Counted from the first letter of the stretch, positions 15,358 through 22,581 are shown. The stretch is DNA of 26,047 nt from an uncultured Prevotellaceae bacterium (GCA_946403615.1 CAMJAO010000005.1:1-26047); one strand, 5' to 3'. Notes: a model not told the origin generated them from the letters alone. Numbers and translations are program-made.

Positions 15358-16668
15358 ATGAAAGAAGCACCAGAGATGAAGAAAAAGAGAAATCCATGGG
15401 CATGGATACCCACTTTATATTTTGCAGAGGGCTTGCCCAATGTGGTGGTGATGACCGTGGCCGTGGTGATGTACATGGAGATGGGACTCACTGACACCGA
15501 GATAGCCCTCTACACCGGGTGGCTCGGACTGCCATGGGTCATCAAACCATTGTGGAGCCCATTCGTCGATTTGTTCAAGACCAAACGTTGGTGGGTGATT
15601 GCCATGCAACTGCTCTTGGGGTCATCGTTCGCCGGAGTGGCGTTCACACTCAACACTCCGTTTTGGTTTCAGGGGTCCATGTTTTTCTTCTTCCTCATGG
15701 CTTTCTCCAGCGCCACGCACGACATTGCAGCCGACGGCTTTTATATGATTGAACTCGACAGCCATGACCAATCGTGGTTCGTCGGCATACGCAACACTTG
15801 CTACCGCATCGCCGTCATCTTCGGACAGGGACTGCTCGTACCTGCTGCCGGGTTGTTGCAGAAAGCCTATCCCGACAGTAAGGCCTTCACATGGGCACTT
15901 ATTTTCTTCGGTCTGGCCGGCATCTTTATTGCCATCTGGCTCTACCACCGCTTTGTCATGCCCCGGCCTGTTGACCGCAAAAACGAAGGTCTGACGGCAA
16001 GCGAAGTGGCGCACGGACTGTGGCAGATGCTCTCTACATTCTTCACCAAAGTGCCGTTGAAGCAAATCATCTTCGTATTGCTCTTCCTTCTGCTCTACCG
16101 CTTCCCCGAGGCCATGCTCACCAAGATGGCCAGCACCTTCCTGTTGAGACCGCTTGAGGAAGGTGGTCTGGGATTGACGAAGGAGGCTTTCGGTCTGGCC
16201 TACGGCACCGTAGGACTTATCGGTCTGCTGCTTGGTGGCATCGTGGGCGGTATGTTGGCCAGCCGCGACGGACTGAAGCGCTGGCTCTGGCCTTTTGTCT
16301 GCGCCATCACCTTGCCCGACATTGTCTATGTCTATCTCAGCATCGCCCAACCCGACAGCCTGTGGATAGTCAGCGTATGTCTCTTCATCGAGCAGTTCGG
16401 CTACGGATTAGGCTTCACCGCCCTCACGCTCTATATGCTCTATTTCAGTCAAGGAGAATTCAAGACCTCGCATTACGCCATCTGCACAGGACTGACTTAT
16501 CTCGGACTGATGTTGCCTGGCATGGTGTCGGGATGGATCAAGGACATGGTGGGCTATCGCGACTTCTTCATCATCGTGATGTTCCTCTGCATCATCACCT
16601 TTGCCGTCACGGCGTTCATCAAGATTGACCCGGAGTTCGGCAAGAAGAAAGACAGCGGAAAAGAATAA
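15358..16668 (+). CDS. MFS transporter, AmpG-like (muropeptide permease type)
   Basis: The product has 436 residues with about 12 hydrophobic segments and a cytoplasmic Lys-rich start. Features of the AmpG branch of the major facilitator superfamily are visible: PTLYFAEGLPN near the start of helix 1, LGLPWVIKPLWSPFVDLFKTKRWW in the helix 2-3 loop, and SSATHDIAADGFYM in helix 4. AmpG imports anhydro-muropeptides in Gram-negative recycling; substrate specificity here is inferred from family only. It follows the SpoIID-fusion gene after a 155-base gap containing a 10-bp array and precedes a paralogue by 6 bases. The ATG at 15358 lies after an A-rich stretch; an internal ATG at 15376 is possible. 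Confidence 0.85.
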   Translation: MKEAPEMKKKRNPWAWIPTLYFAEGLPNVVVMTVAVVMYMEMGLTDTEIALYTGWLGLPWVIKPLWSPFVDLFKTKRWWVIAMQLLLGSSFAGVAFTLNTPFWFQGSMFFFFLMAFSSATHDIAADGFYMIELDSHDQSWFVGIRNTCYRIAVIFGQGLLVPAAGLLQKAYPDSKAFTWALIFFGLAGIFIAIWLYHRFVMPRPVDRKNEGLTASEVAHGLWQMLSTFFTKVPLKQIIFVLLFLLLYRFPEAMLTKMASTFLLRPLEEGGLGLTKEAFGLAYGTVGLIGLLLGGIVGGMLASRDGLKRWLWPFVCAITLPDIVYVYLSIAQPDSLWIVSVCLFIEQFGYGLGFTALTLYMLYFSQGEFKTSHYAICTGLTYLGLMLPGMVSGWIKDMVGYRDFFIIVMFLCIITFAVTAFIKIDPEFGKKKDSGKE

Positions 16669-16674
16669 CGTCGT

Positions 16675-18009
16675 ATGACCATGAACAATATCGAGAACAA
16701 GAAAATCCATTGGCACCGTCCATGGGCCGGGCGCCATCCGTGGGCATGGATTCCCTCGTCGTTTCTGGCTAAGGGATTGGCCACGGTGGTGCTGATGACG
16801 CTGACGTTGATCGCCTTCAAACGTATCGGGCTTGACAACGCCTACATCACGTTCTATGTGTCGTGGCTTTATCTGCCGTGGGTGATGAAGCCCCTGTGGA
16901 CGCCGTTGGTGCGCATGGTGCTCACGCGTCGTTCATGGATGCTCATTACCGAACTGGTGATTGGCGCCGCCTTGGGTGGTGTGGCTTTCTCCTTCCCCGC
17001 GCAAGGTTCGGTGCAATGGGTGCTGTTCCTATTCTGGGTGATGTCGTTTGCCAGCGCCATACACGACACGACCACCGACAGTATGTTCCGCGTGGCAGCC
17101 ACACCCCGTACCCGCTCTTCATACGGCGGCATATCAAGCGTGTTCTATCGTCTGTCGATGTTGGTGGGTCAGGGCGCATTGGTCATGGTCGTAGGCAACA
17201 TGGAGACCATCACCCGCAATGTGCGCGGTTCGTGGACATTCTTGTTCTGGCTGCTGGCCTTTCTTTATCTGGTGCTGTTTGTCATCAACCTGCTGTTGTT
17301 GCCGGGCCATGTCGATATCGGCGAAAAGCGCAGGGTACGTTTTTCCGATTACTGGCAGCGTGTGAAAGAACCCGTGGTGCATTTCTTCCATCAGCCCGAC
17401 TGGTGGCGCGTGGTGTTGTTCATCGGCCTGTTTATCCTGCCCGAGGCTTTATCGTGCAAGGTGTCGGTACTGTTTTTCATCGACGCGGGTCATGCCGGCG
17501 GTTTGGGACTGTCGCCCCAAGAATATGGTTTTGCCATGGGCACCATCGGCGTGTTCGGCATGACCATCGGCGGCATCTTGGGCGGCATGGCTGTTCATCG
17601 TCGCGGCATCGGCTGGTGGCGCTGGTATATGGTGGCGGCGTTCACCCTATGCAATGTGCTTTATCTTTATCTTGCCTACGTGATGCCGTCGAGCCTGCTG
17701 GTGATAGCCGTCGTGGCTTTTCTCCGCCAGTTGGCATTCGCTTTCGGTCTCACCTATTATGTCGTTTCCATGCTCCATCTGAGCCGCAACGAACAGGGTG
17801 AGATGCGTCCGGCCAACCTCTCCGTACTGATGGCCATCGCCACACTGGCAATGATGGTGCCGGGATGGGTGTCGGGCTATTTGCAGGAGATATTCGGCTA
17901 TGTGACCTTCTATAAAGGTGTGTTGTGCACCAGTGTGTTCACATTCTTCGTTGCATGGTTGTTGCGTGTTGACCCCACAGCCGGCAAACGGGAAAGGAGG
18001 CACTCATGA
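16675..18009 (+). CDS. MFS transporter, second AmpG-like paralogue
   Basis: The product has 444 residues with about 12 hydrophobic segments. It is a diverged paralogue of the preceding gene: both start with a PWAWIP segment, then a Gly-Leu helix 1, then LPWVMKPLWTP (LPWVIKPLWSP in the neighbour) and an acidic helix 4 (ASAIHDTTTDSMF here). The helix 4 change from DIAADGFY to DTTTDSMF suggests a different substrate. It begins 6 bases after the first transporter (a second ATG at 16681 is possible), and its TGA stop overlaps the ATG of umuD (ATGA), so umuD is probably translationally coupled. The pair probably arose by tandem duplication. Confidence 0.83.
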   Translation: MTMNNIENKKIHWHRPWAGRHPWAWIPSSFLAKGLATVVLMTLTLIAFKRIGLDNAYITFYVSWLYLPWVMKPLWTPLVRMVLTRRSWMLITELVIGAALGGVAFSFPAQGSVQWVLFLFWVMSFASAIHDTTTDSMFRVAATPRTRSSYGGISSVFYRLSMLVGQGALVMVVGNMETITRNVRGSWTFLFWLLAFLYLVLFVINLLLLPGHVDIGEKRRVRFSDYWQRVKEPVVHFFHQPDWWRVVLFIGLFILPEALSCKVSVLFFIDAGHAGGLGLSPQEYGFAMGTIGVFGMTIGGILGGMAVHRRGIGWWRWYMVAAFTLCNVLYLYLAYVMPSSLLVIAVVAFLRQLAFAFGLTYYVVSMLHLSRNEQGEMRPANLSVLMAIATLAMMVPGWVSGYLQEIFGYVTFYKGVLCTSVFTFFVAWLLRVDPTAGKRERRHS

Positions 18010-18500
18010 AAGATGATATCCGGCTGACACTGCATCCTGCCTCGACCGAGACCGAACTCTCCGTGCCCATGGCGCAGAGCAGTGTGCGGGCGGGATTCCC
18101 CTCCCCTGCTCAGGATTATATGGGCGAGGAGATAGACCTCAACAAAGTGTTGGTGCGCCACCGCGAGGCCACGTTTTATGTGCGCGTGTCGGGCGAGTCG
18201 ATGACCGAAGCGGGCATCCTCGACGGCGACCTGGCTGTGGTGGACAAAGAATTGCAGGCACAAGACGGCGATTTCGTCATTGCCTTTGTCGATGGCGAGT
18301 TCACCATCAAGGAGTTCCGCAAAGACCCAAGCGGCGATTTCGGATGGCTGGTGCCGTGGAATTCGCAATACCCCAAAATCCGCGTCGATGCGTCGAACGA
18401 GTTGATTATCTGGGGCGTGGTCACTTATGTGATTCATGGGTTGAAAAGGAAGCCTCACCCACAACCACGGCCTCACTCACGACCCCACTCCAAAGGATGA
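18006..18500 (+). CDS. umuD: UmuD-like self-cleaving protein (S24 family)
   Basis: The product has 164 residues. Its key residues are offset by a constant 5 from E. coli UmuD: cleavage site Ala29-Gly30 (Cys24-Gly25), nucleophile Ser65 in SGESM (Ser60) and Lys102 in FTIKEF (Lys97). There is no N-terminal DNA-binding domain, so it is UmuD rather than LexA. RecA-stimulated self-cleavage should give the form that partners UmuC, encoded 9.4 kb away at 7325. The ATG overlaps the stop of the upstream MFS gene by 4 bases. Residues about 149-164 (Pro/His/Arg-rich) extend beyond the usual UmuD end and are encoded by repeat-like DNA at about 18450-18500. Confidence 0.92.
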   Translation: MKDDIRLTLHPASTETELSVPMAQSSVRAGFPSPAQDYMGEEIDLNKVLVRHREATFYVRVSGESMTEAGILDGDLAVVDKELQAQDGDFVIAFVDGEFTIKEFRKDPSGDFGWLVPWNSQYPKIRVDASNELIIWGVVTYVIHGLKRKPHPQPRPHSRPHSKG

Positions 18501-18605
18501 GGGAAGTAAGCCACCCTCTCTCCCCAAGGAGGCAAACTAACTTATCCAGCTGACAGAATGGTAACTACGCCCTCCCCTCGGGGAGGAATGGGGAGGGGTT
18601 TCTAT
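18478..18605. repeat. GC-rich palindromic elements after umuD
   Basis: This region covers the end of umuD and the following gap. It carries CCCTCTCTCCCC with AAGGAGG at 18512-18534 and CGCCCTCCCC, TCGGGGAGG and GGGGAGGGG at 18569-18598. The second unit shares its TACGCCCTCCCC opening with the element at 74-85. Confidence 0.6.
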
Positions 18606-18617
18606 TTTTTTTGTAAT
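18570..18617 (+). terminator. Candidate terminator of the SpoIID-MFS-umuD operon
   Basis: CCTCCCC at 18571-18577 can pair with GGGGAGG at 18580-18586 or 18590-18596, and the hairpin is followed by TTTCTATTTTTTTTG at 18599-18613. A GC-rich stem with a T-tract fits an intrinsic terminator. It lies 70 bases after umuD and just before the sigma-factor gene. Confidence 0.55.
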
Positions 18618-18647
18618 AATCTGCGCTGCTGTCTGTCATAATAATGT

Positions 18648-19187
18648 ATGAACGATAAAGAACTGGTGCGGGAAGTGTTAGACAGCGGACGCACGAAAAG
18701 TTTTGCCATTGTTGTCAAGAGATATTCGGGTATGCTCTACTCGAAGTCGCTTGGCGTGGTTCACAGCAAGGAACTGGCAGCCGAGGTGGTACAGCAGACC
18801 TTTATCAAAGCCTACGCCAATCTTGACAGTTGGCGGGGCGACCAGTTGGGGCCATGGCTCTCGATGATAGCCATGCACACCGCCCTCAACCTGCTCGACA
18901 AGGAACGGCGACGGCGCACGCTGAGCATCGACGACCAGCCTTGCGCCACAGAAACGACGACAGAAGACTACTCGCCCGAGCACGAACAACGGTTGCAGCA
19001 GATGGAAAGCGCCATCGGCCGATTGCCTGAAACCGACCAAATGCTCATACGTCTGCACTACTACGAGCACAAGAAAACCGATGAGATAGCGAACAAGATG
19101 AAGTTGACCCAAAGCAACGTGCTGGTGAAACTTCACCGCATCAGAGAACGACTAAGAAAGGAGATGAACCATGGAAGAAATGAATGA
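18648..19187 (+). CDS. ECF-type RNA polymerase sigma factor
   Basis: The product has 179 residues, the usual ECF size. Region 2 (about 22-90) includes the helix with SKELAAEVVQQTFIKAYANLDSW and a promoter-melting/-10 recognition helix ending at LLDKERRRR. Region 4 (about 120-172) has LPETDQMLIRLHYYEHKKTDEIANKM and the DNA-recognition helix TQSNVLVKLHRIRERLRKEM. It directs RNA polymerase to a specific regulon, unknown here. The 3' end overlaps the next gene by 17 bases, the arrangement typical of a sigma/anti-sigma pair. No TAnnTTTG box is seen upstream, so it may use an autoregulated promoter. Confidence 0.9.
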   Translation: MNDKELVREVLDSGRTKSFAIVVKRYSGMLYSKSLGVVHSKELAAEVVQQTFIKAYANLDSWRGDQLGPWLSMIAMHTALNLLDKERRRRTLSIDDQPCATETTTEDYSPEHEQRLQQMESAIGRLPETDQMLIRLHYYEHKKTDEIANKMKLTQSNVLVKLHRIRERLRKEMNHGRNE

Positions 19188-19494
19188 CCAAGCATTTGAC
19201 GCGCTCATCATGGAGACGTTAGAGCGCAGAGAAACGATAGATGAGATCAATCAGGCGGTGATGAGCCAGTTGGAGCATGCCGCCCGTCGCGAGCGTCGGC
19301 GCCAATGGGTGCGTGCGGCGGCCTTCGCCTTCGGATTGCCCCTGTTGGTGTTTACCTTTATTTATATGATAGTCAACGGCTGGTACGCTGGTGCAGACAC
19401 ATCATATGCCGTCATCTGCATGGCGATACAGGCGGCAGTGGTCGCAGGAGGAGGCTGGTATCTGCTTGATAAATTTTCTTTGCTGAAGGTGTAA
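19171..19494 (+). CDS. Small membrane protein, candidate anti-sigma factor
   Basis: The product has 107 residues. The N-terminal 45 residues are charged and helical, ending in a very basic stretch (RRERRRQWVR); two membrane segments follow (about 48-68 and 78-100). It starts inside the sigma-factor gene with a 17-base overlap in another frame, so it is translationally coupled. It resembles the small DUF5056-type proteins found next to Bacteroidetes sigma factors; I am only moderately sure of that assignment. A cytoplasmic N-terminus binding the sigma factor at the membrane is the natural hypothesis from position and topology, but no anti-sigma motif such as HxxxCxxC is visible. Confidence 0.75.
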   Translation: MEEMNDQAFDALIMETLERRETIDEINQAVMSQLEHAARRERRRQWVRAAAFAFGLPLLVFTFIYMIVNGWYAGADTSYAVICMAIQAAVVAGGGWYLLDKFSLLKV

Positions 19495-19555
19495 TAATCC
19501 TCACCGATGCCGGTCTTATGAGTGTAGTTCAACAAATATAATTTAATTTTTAGTT

Positions 19556-19972
19556 ATGCACAATTTATTATTAGTAAGTGATTTGGGGTTGTTAGTCCCT
19601 ATTTTAGGAGTAGTGATGTCATTGGCCATTCCGATGGTGATTATCTACTATGTGGCACAGATGCACATCAACAACAAAAACCGCGACAAAGAAGTGAGAC
19701 AGTTGATCATTGAGAACAATGTGGATTTTGAGCGAGCCAAACTGTTGATTGCTAAATCGCGTCAGGATAACAAAAAGACATACACGATGCTCCGTATCGG
19801 TTGTTTCCTCATCGGTGCAGGCTTTGGAGCTCTGCTCAACTACCTGCTCGGTCTCAGCGTCGAATCGCTCTATTTCTACCTCGTGTTGGCCTTCGGCTGC
19901 GGTTTGGGCATGATGGCAGAATTCATCGTCGAGTGGAATTTGCAGAAGAAGGAGGAAGAGAAGGAATCTTAG
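19556..19972 (+). CDS. Membrane protein of unknown function (DUF6249-like)
   Basis: The product has 138 residues. One membrane segment lies at about 12-35, a cytoplasmic charged helical loop at about 38-75 (RDKEVRQLIIENNVDFERAK), two more membrane segments at about 78-98 and 103-125, then a Lys/Glu tail. The layout and loop resemble DUF6249, common in Bacteroidetes beside ECF sigma genes; the name is tentative. It follows the candidate anti-sigma gene by 61 bases and is probably the third gene of that operon. Its TAG stop codon overlaps the first unit of the 7-bp array at 19971. Confidence 0.75.
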   Translation: MHNLLLVSDLGLLVPILGVVMSLAIPMVIIYYVAQMHINNKNRDKEVRQLIIENNVDFERAKLLIAKSRQDNKKTYTMLRIGCFLIGAGFGALLNYLLGLSVESLYFYLVLAFGCGLGMMAEFIVEWNLQKKEEEKES

Positions 19973-20054
19973 AGGTGAGAGGCTAGAGGTGAGAGGTGAG
20001 AAGCAAGAGGTGAGAAGCAAGAGGCAAGAAGCAAGAGGCAAGAAGCAAGAGGTG
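19971..20054. repeat. 7-bp period array AGRRGYN, 12 units
   Basis: Twelve uninterrupted 7-base units of AGAGGTG, AGAAGCA, AGAGGCA and one AGAGGCT run from 19971 to 20054. The first AG belongs to the TAG stop codon of the preceding gene. It is the same family as 10187-10242. Confidence 0.85.
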
Positions 20055-20101
20055 AGAGAATACTCTGACATTTGAGTTCCCTTCTCTGTAAGAACCCTAA
20101 G

Positions 20102-20164
20102 GACCTTAAAGACCTTAAAGACCTTAAAGACCTTAAAGACCTTAAAGACCTTAAAGACCCTAAA
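20102..20164. repeat. 9-bp tandem repeat (GACCTTAAA), 7 units
   Basis: Six identical 9-base units and a seventh with one change (GACCCTAAA) run without interruption from 20102 to 20164. Such homogeneity suggests recent slippage or gene conversion. Confidence 0.9.
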
Positions 20165-20185
20165 GCCGCAAGTAATGGACTATCG

Positions 20186-20249
20186 TCTACACTCCCACAC
20201 TCCTACACTCCTACACTCCCACACTCCTACACTCCCACACTCCTACACT
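20186..20249. repeat. 8-bp tandem repeat (CCYACACT), 8 units
   Basis: Eight 8-base units (one TCTACACT, then CCCACACT or CCTACACT) run from 20186 to 20249 without interruption. Confidence 0.9.
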
Positions 20250-20260
20250 CCTACTTTAAA

Positions 20261-20296
20261 TTATTGGAATCGTCTTGGCGATTCCAATAATTTTTT
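20261..20296 (+). terminator. Intrinsic terminator (12-bp stem, T6 tract)
   Basis: TTATTGGAATCG (20261-20272) pairs perfectly with CGATTCCAATAA (20279-20290) around the loop TCTTGG, and six T bases follow at once. It should end transcripts from the sigma-factor operon. Its loop also carries the -33 element of the next promoter. Confidence 0.8.
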
Positions 20297-20305
20297 GTAT
20301 CTTTG
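20274..20305 (+). promoter_or_regulatory. Promoter of the BspA-like gene
   Basis: CTTG (20274-20277), a 20-base spacer and TATCTTTG (20298-20305) match the Bacteroidetes consensus. Transcription would start near 20312, about 70 bases before the ATG at 20382. The promoter lies inside the terminator of the previous operon. Confidence 0.65.
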
Positions 20306-20381
20306 CCCCGACATATTCTGCACTTTTGCGGGATGCGCTGAAAGGCTTTTCACAAACTCGGACTGTAACCAACATACGACT

Positions 20382-22310
20382 ATGAAACAACTACAACTCT
20401 TTATCACACTATTTCTCTGTTTATTGAGCGCAGAGGCATGGCCATACGACGCCCTGATTGACGGTATTTACTACAATCTTTCGGGGGATGAAGCCGAGGT
20501 GACATACGATATCTTTAATTGGAACTATTCAGGAGATATCGTCATACCAGAATCTGTCACTTATGAAGGAAAAAGTTATCGTGTTACGAGCATCGGCAGC
20601 GGTACATTCTGCAACCGCTATGGCCTGACAAGCGTCACCATCCCCTCGAGCGTGACAAGCATCGGTAGTCAAGCATTCCAAAGTTGCTCCGGCTTGACAA
20701 GCATTACCATCCCCGAGGGAGTGACAAGCATCGGTAATCAAGCATTCCAAAGTTGCTCCGGCCTGACGAGCGTGACCATCCCCGAGGGAGTGACAAGCAT
20801 CGGTAATCAAGCATTCCAAAGTTGCTCCGGCCTGACGAGCGTGACCATCCCCAAGAGCGTAACAAGTTGGGGACATGGCGTCTTTGGGGCTTGTACCGGT
20901 CTGAAGAACGTGATAATCACCGAGGGTTTGACAACAATCGGTGTAAGTATGTTTTCAGTCTGCTCCAGTCTTTCGAGTGTGACTATTCCTTCAAGCGTGA
21001 AGAGCATCGGCAGTGGGGCGTTCTCCAGATGCACCAGCCTATCAAGTATAACCATCCCCAAGAGCGTGAAGAGAATCGAAAACAACACATTCTCAGGATG
21101 CACAAGCCTTACGAGCATAACCATCCCCAAGAGAGTGACTATCATCGACTATTCTGCGTTCTATGGCTGTACTAGTCTGACCAATGTGACTATTCCTTCA
21201 AGCGTGAAGAGCATCGGGTCAACTGCGTTCGCTTTTTGCACAGGATTAACAAGTGTGACAATTCCTTCAAGTGTGACGAGCATTGGCGCTTCTGCATTCT
21301 ATGGTTGTTCCAACCTTACGAATGTGACCATTCCCGAAGGTGTGACCAGCATCGACAATCAAGCGTTTTATGAATGCACAAGCCTGATTAGCGCTACCAT
21401 CCCTTCGAGCGTAAGGGATATCGGCAATTATTTGTTCCGGGGGTGTACAGGTCTGAAGAATGTGACCATTTCCGAGGGCATAACAAGCATTGGTGGTTGG
21501 ATGTTCATGGGCTGCACTGGTTTGAAGAGCATAGACATTCCGTCAAGCGTGACGAGCATCAAGAATGGGGCGTTCACTGGGTGTAATAACCTTACAAGCG
21601 TTAACATCTCCGAAAGTGTGACAAATATTGGTTGGGGGGCGTTCAGCGGGTGTAATAGCCTTACAAGTCTATACATTCCCTCAAGTGTGACAAGCATCGA
21701 CAACCAAGCGTTCTCAGGATGTTCTAATCTTATTAGCATTAATATTCCTGAGGGTGTGACGAGTATCGGGTGGGAAACGTTTTTAGATTGTTCCAAACTG
21801 ACAAACGTGACCATCCCCAAGAGCGTGAAAATCATAGGCACTTCTGCTTTTCAAAACTGCTCCAGCCTTACCGACATGACAATCCCCGAGGGTGTGACAA
21901 GCATAGGAGAACAGGCTTTCAAAGGTTGCATCCAATTGGCAATGACAACCATCCCTTCGAGTGTGACGAGTATCGGCAGAGAGGCGTTCAATGGTTGTAA
22001 GCGCCTTGGTTCTGTCACCAATTACTCCGCAACTCCACAAGCCATCGACCAAAGCGTCTTTACCCATTACTATACGCTTCATGTCCTGCCAGGTTGCAAA
22101 TCTTTATACGAGAATGCCGAGTATTGGAAAAAATTCAATATCGTGGAAGATGCGGTGGCTGACGGCATTGATAATCTGACCGCTCCTGCTCAAGATACGA
22201 CTGTAACAGGTATCTTCGACGCCAATGGTAATGCTTTGCCCGCCGTTCGTCCCGGCATGAATATCATCCGCTACTCCGACGGTACAACGCGAAAGATAGT
22301 GGGGAGATAA
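20382..22310 (+). CDS. Secreted BspA-like leucine-rich repeat protein
   Basis: The product has 642 residues. A signal peptide occupies about 1-22 (hydrophobic core LFITLFLCLLSA). After a short domain come 20 tandem LRR_5 units of exactly 23 residues (pattern LTSVTIPxxVTSIGxxAFxxCx), residues about 80-540. The C-terminal 90 residues lack repeats and end in a segment (GIFDANGNALP, then RYSDGTTRKI) like the conserved ends of other secreted Bacteroidales LRR proteins. BspA family proteins of oral Tannerella and Prevotella bind host matrix proteins and other bacteria; a surface adhesin role is inferred. I chose the ATG at 20382 because it gives the signal peptide and follows the promoter; an upstream in-frame ATG at 20175 lies in microsatellite DNA. 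Units 2 and 3 are nearly identical in DNA. Confidence 0.92.
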   Translation: MKQLQLFITLFLCLLSAEAWPYDALIDGIYYNLSGDEAEVTYDIFNWNYSGDIVIPESVTYEGKSYRVTSIGSGTFCNRYGLTSVTIPSSVTSIGSQAFQSCSGLTSITIPEGVTSIGNQAFQSCSGLTSVTIPEGVTSIGNQAFQSCSGLTSVTIPKSVTSWGHGVFGACTGLKNVIITEGLTTIGVSMFSVCSSLSSVTIPSSVKSIGSGAFSRCTSLSSITIPKSVKRIENNTFSGCTSLTSITIPKRVTIIDYSAFYGCTSLTNVTIPSSVKSIGSTAFAFCTGLTSVTIPSSVTSIGASAFYGCSNLTNVTIPEGVTSIDNQAFYECTSLISATIPSSVRDIGNYLFRGCTGLKNVTISEGITSIGGWMFMGCTGLKSIDIPSSVTSIKNGAFTGCNNLTSVNISESVTNIGWGAFSGCNSLTSLYIPSSVTSIDNQAFSGCSNLISINIPEGVTSIGWETFLDCSKLTNVTIPKSVKIIGTSAFQNCSSLTDMTIPEGVTSIGEQAFKGCIQLAMTTIPSSVTSIGREAFNGCKRLGSVTNYSATPQAIDQSVFTHYYTLHVLPGCKSLYENAEYWKKFNIVEDAVADGIDNLTAPAQDTTVTGIFDANGNALPAVRPGMNIIRYSDGTTRKIVGR

Positions 22311-22434
22311 GACAGGTGGCGTATCGACAAAAACACGGTTGAATTATTTTTATAAATTCAAGTTTCGCATTTCACTCTACTTGCACTACTTTAGATAAGA
22401 TACTCCATCTCGGCACAAAAAATAATCATTTTTT

Positions 22435-22465
22435 TTTGGTCTGCTCTCGATTTTTAGTATCTTTG
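22435..22465 (+). promoter_or_regulatory. Promoter of corA
   Basis: TTTG (22435-22438), a 19-base spacer and TATCTTTG (22458-22465) followed by CA form a perfect Bacteroidetes promoter. It implies a leader of about 125 bases before corA, unusually long for this window. Confidence 0.8.
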
Positions 22466-22494
22466 CACACGAAAATCAAATCATTCACATTTTT

Positions 22495-22530
22495 ATGGAC
22501 GATTATCATCCGGAAAACTTGAACTTGTAA
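22495..22530 (+). CDS. Possible 11-residue leader peptide upstream of corA
   Basis: An ATG at 22495 opens a frame of 11 codons (MDDYHPENLNL) ending in TAA at 22528-22530, directly followed by the hairpin at 22533-22565 and then corA. It is the first ATG after the corA promoter. Position and size suggest a regulatory leader peptide, but a frame this short can arise by chance, and there is no Shine-Dalgarno before it. Confidence 0.35.
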   Translation: MDDYHPENLNL

Positions 22531-22532
22531 TC

Positions 22533-22565
22533 GCAGAGGCCCAGTGTCAGACGCTCAGCCTCCGC
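22533..22565 (+). promoter_or_regulatory. Leader hairpin upstream of corA
   Basis: GCAGAGGC (22533-22540) pairs with GCCTCCGC (22558-22565) with one A-C mismatch; inside, AGTGT (22543-22547) pairs with ACGCT (22551-22555), one pair being G-U, around a 3-base loop. It stands between a possible leader peptide and the corA ribosome binding site, so it could modulate expression. Confidence 0.4.
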
Positions 22566-22581
22566 ACCTAAACCATTATTT

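Larger units (their letters stand above)
20055..20381. other. Gene-free gap with stacked microsatellites, terminator and promoter
   Basis: The 409-base gap from 19973 to 20381 has no gene. In order it holds the 7-bp array (to 20054), a 9-bp array (20102-20164), an 8-bp array (20186-20249), a terminator hairpin (20261-20296), a promoter (20274-20305) and a leader of about 70 bases. An open frame begins at the ATG at 20175, but its first 69 codons only read through the arrays and the promoter. Confidence 0.75.

Noticed and set aside
16863..17801. A 312-codon plus-strand frame inside the second MFS gene
   Set aside because: It is in another frame of a gene with 12 membrane segments. Its translation is His/Arg-rich without structure.
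19971..20249. Short tandem arrays as a plasmid or phage origin with iterons
   Set aside because: No replication initiator, DnaA-box cluster or mobile genes are nearby, and units of 7, 8 and 9 bp with different sequences do not look like iterons.
20175..20381. N-terminal extension of the BspA-like protein with HTPTL repeats
   Set aside because: It translates the 8-bp microsatellite, the terminator and the promoter. The internal ATG at 20382 gives a proper signal peptide.
20620..22020. Regular repeats of about 69 bases that might suggest a CRISPR array
   Set aside because: The units are coding LRR repeats in one open frame with no unique spacers and no cas genes.
22339..22361. TTGAATT/AATTCAA hairpin after the BspA-like gene as a terminator
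   Set aside because: The stem is only 7 AT-rich pairs and no T-tract follows; too weak to call.
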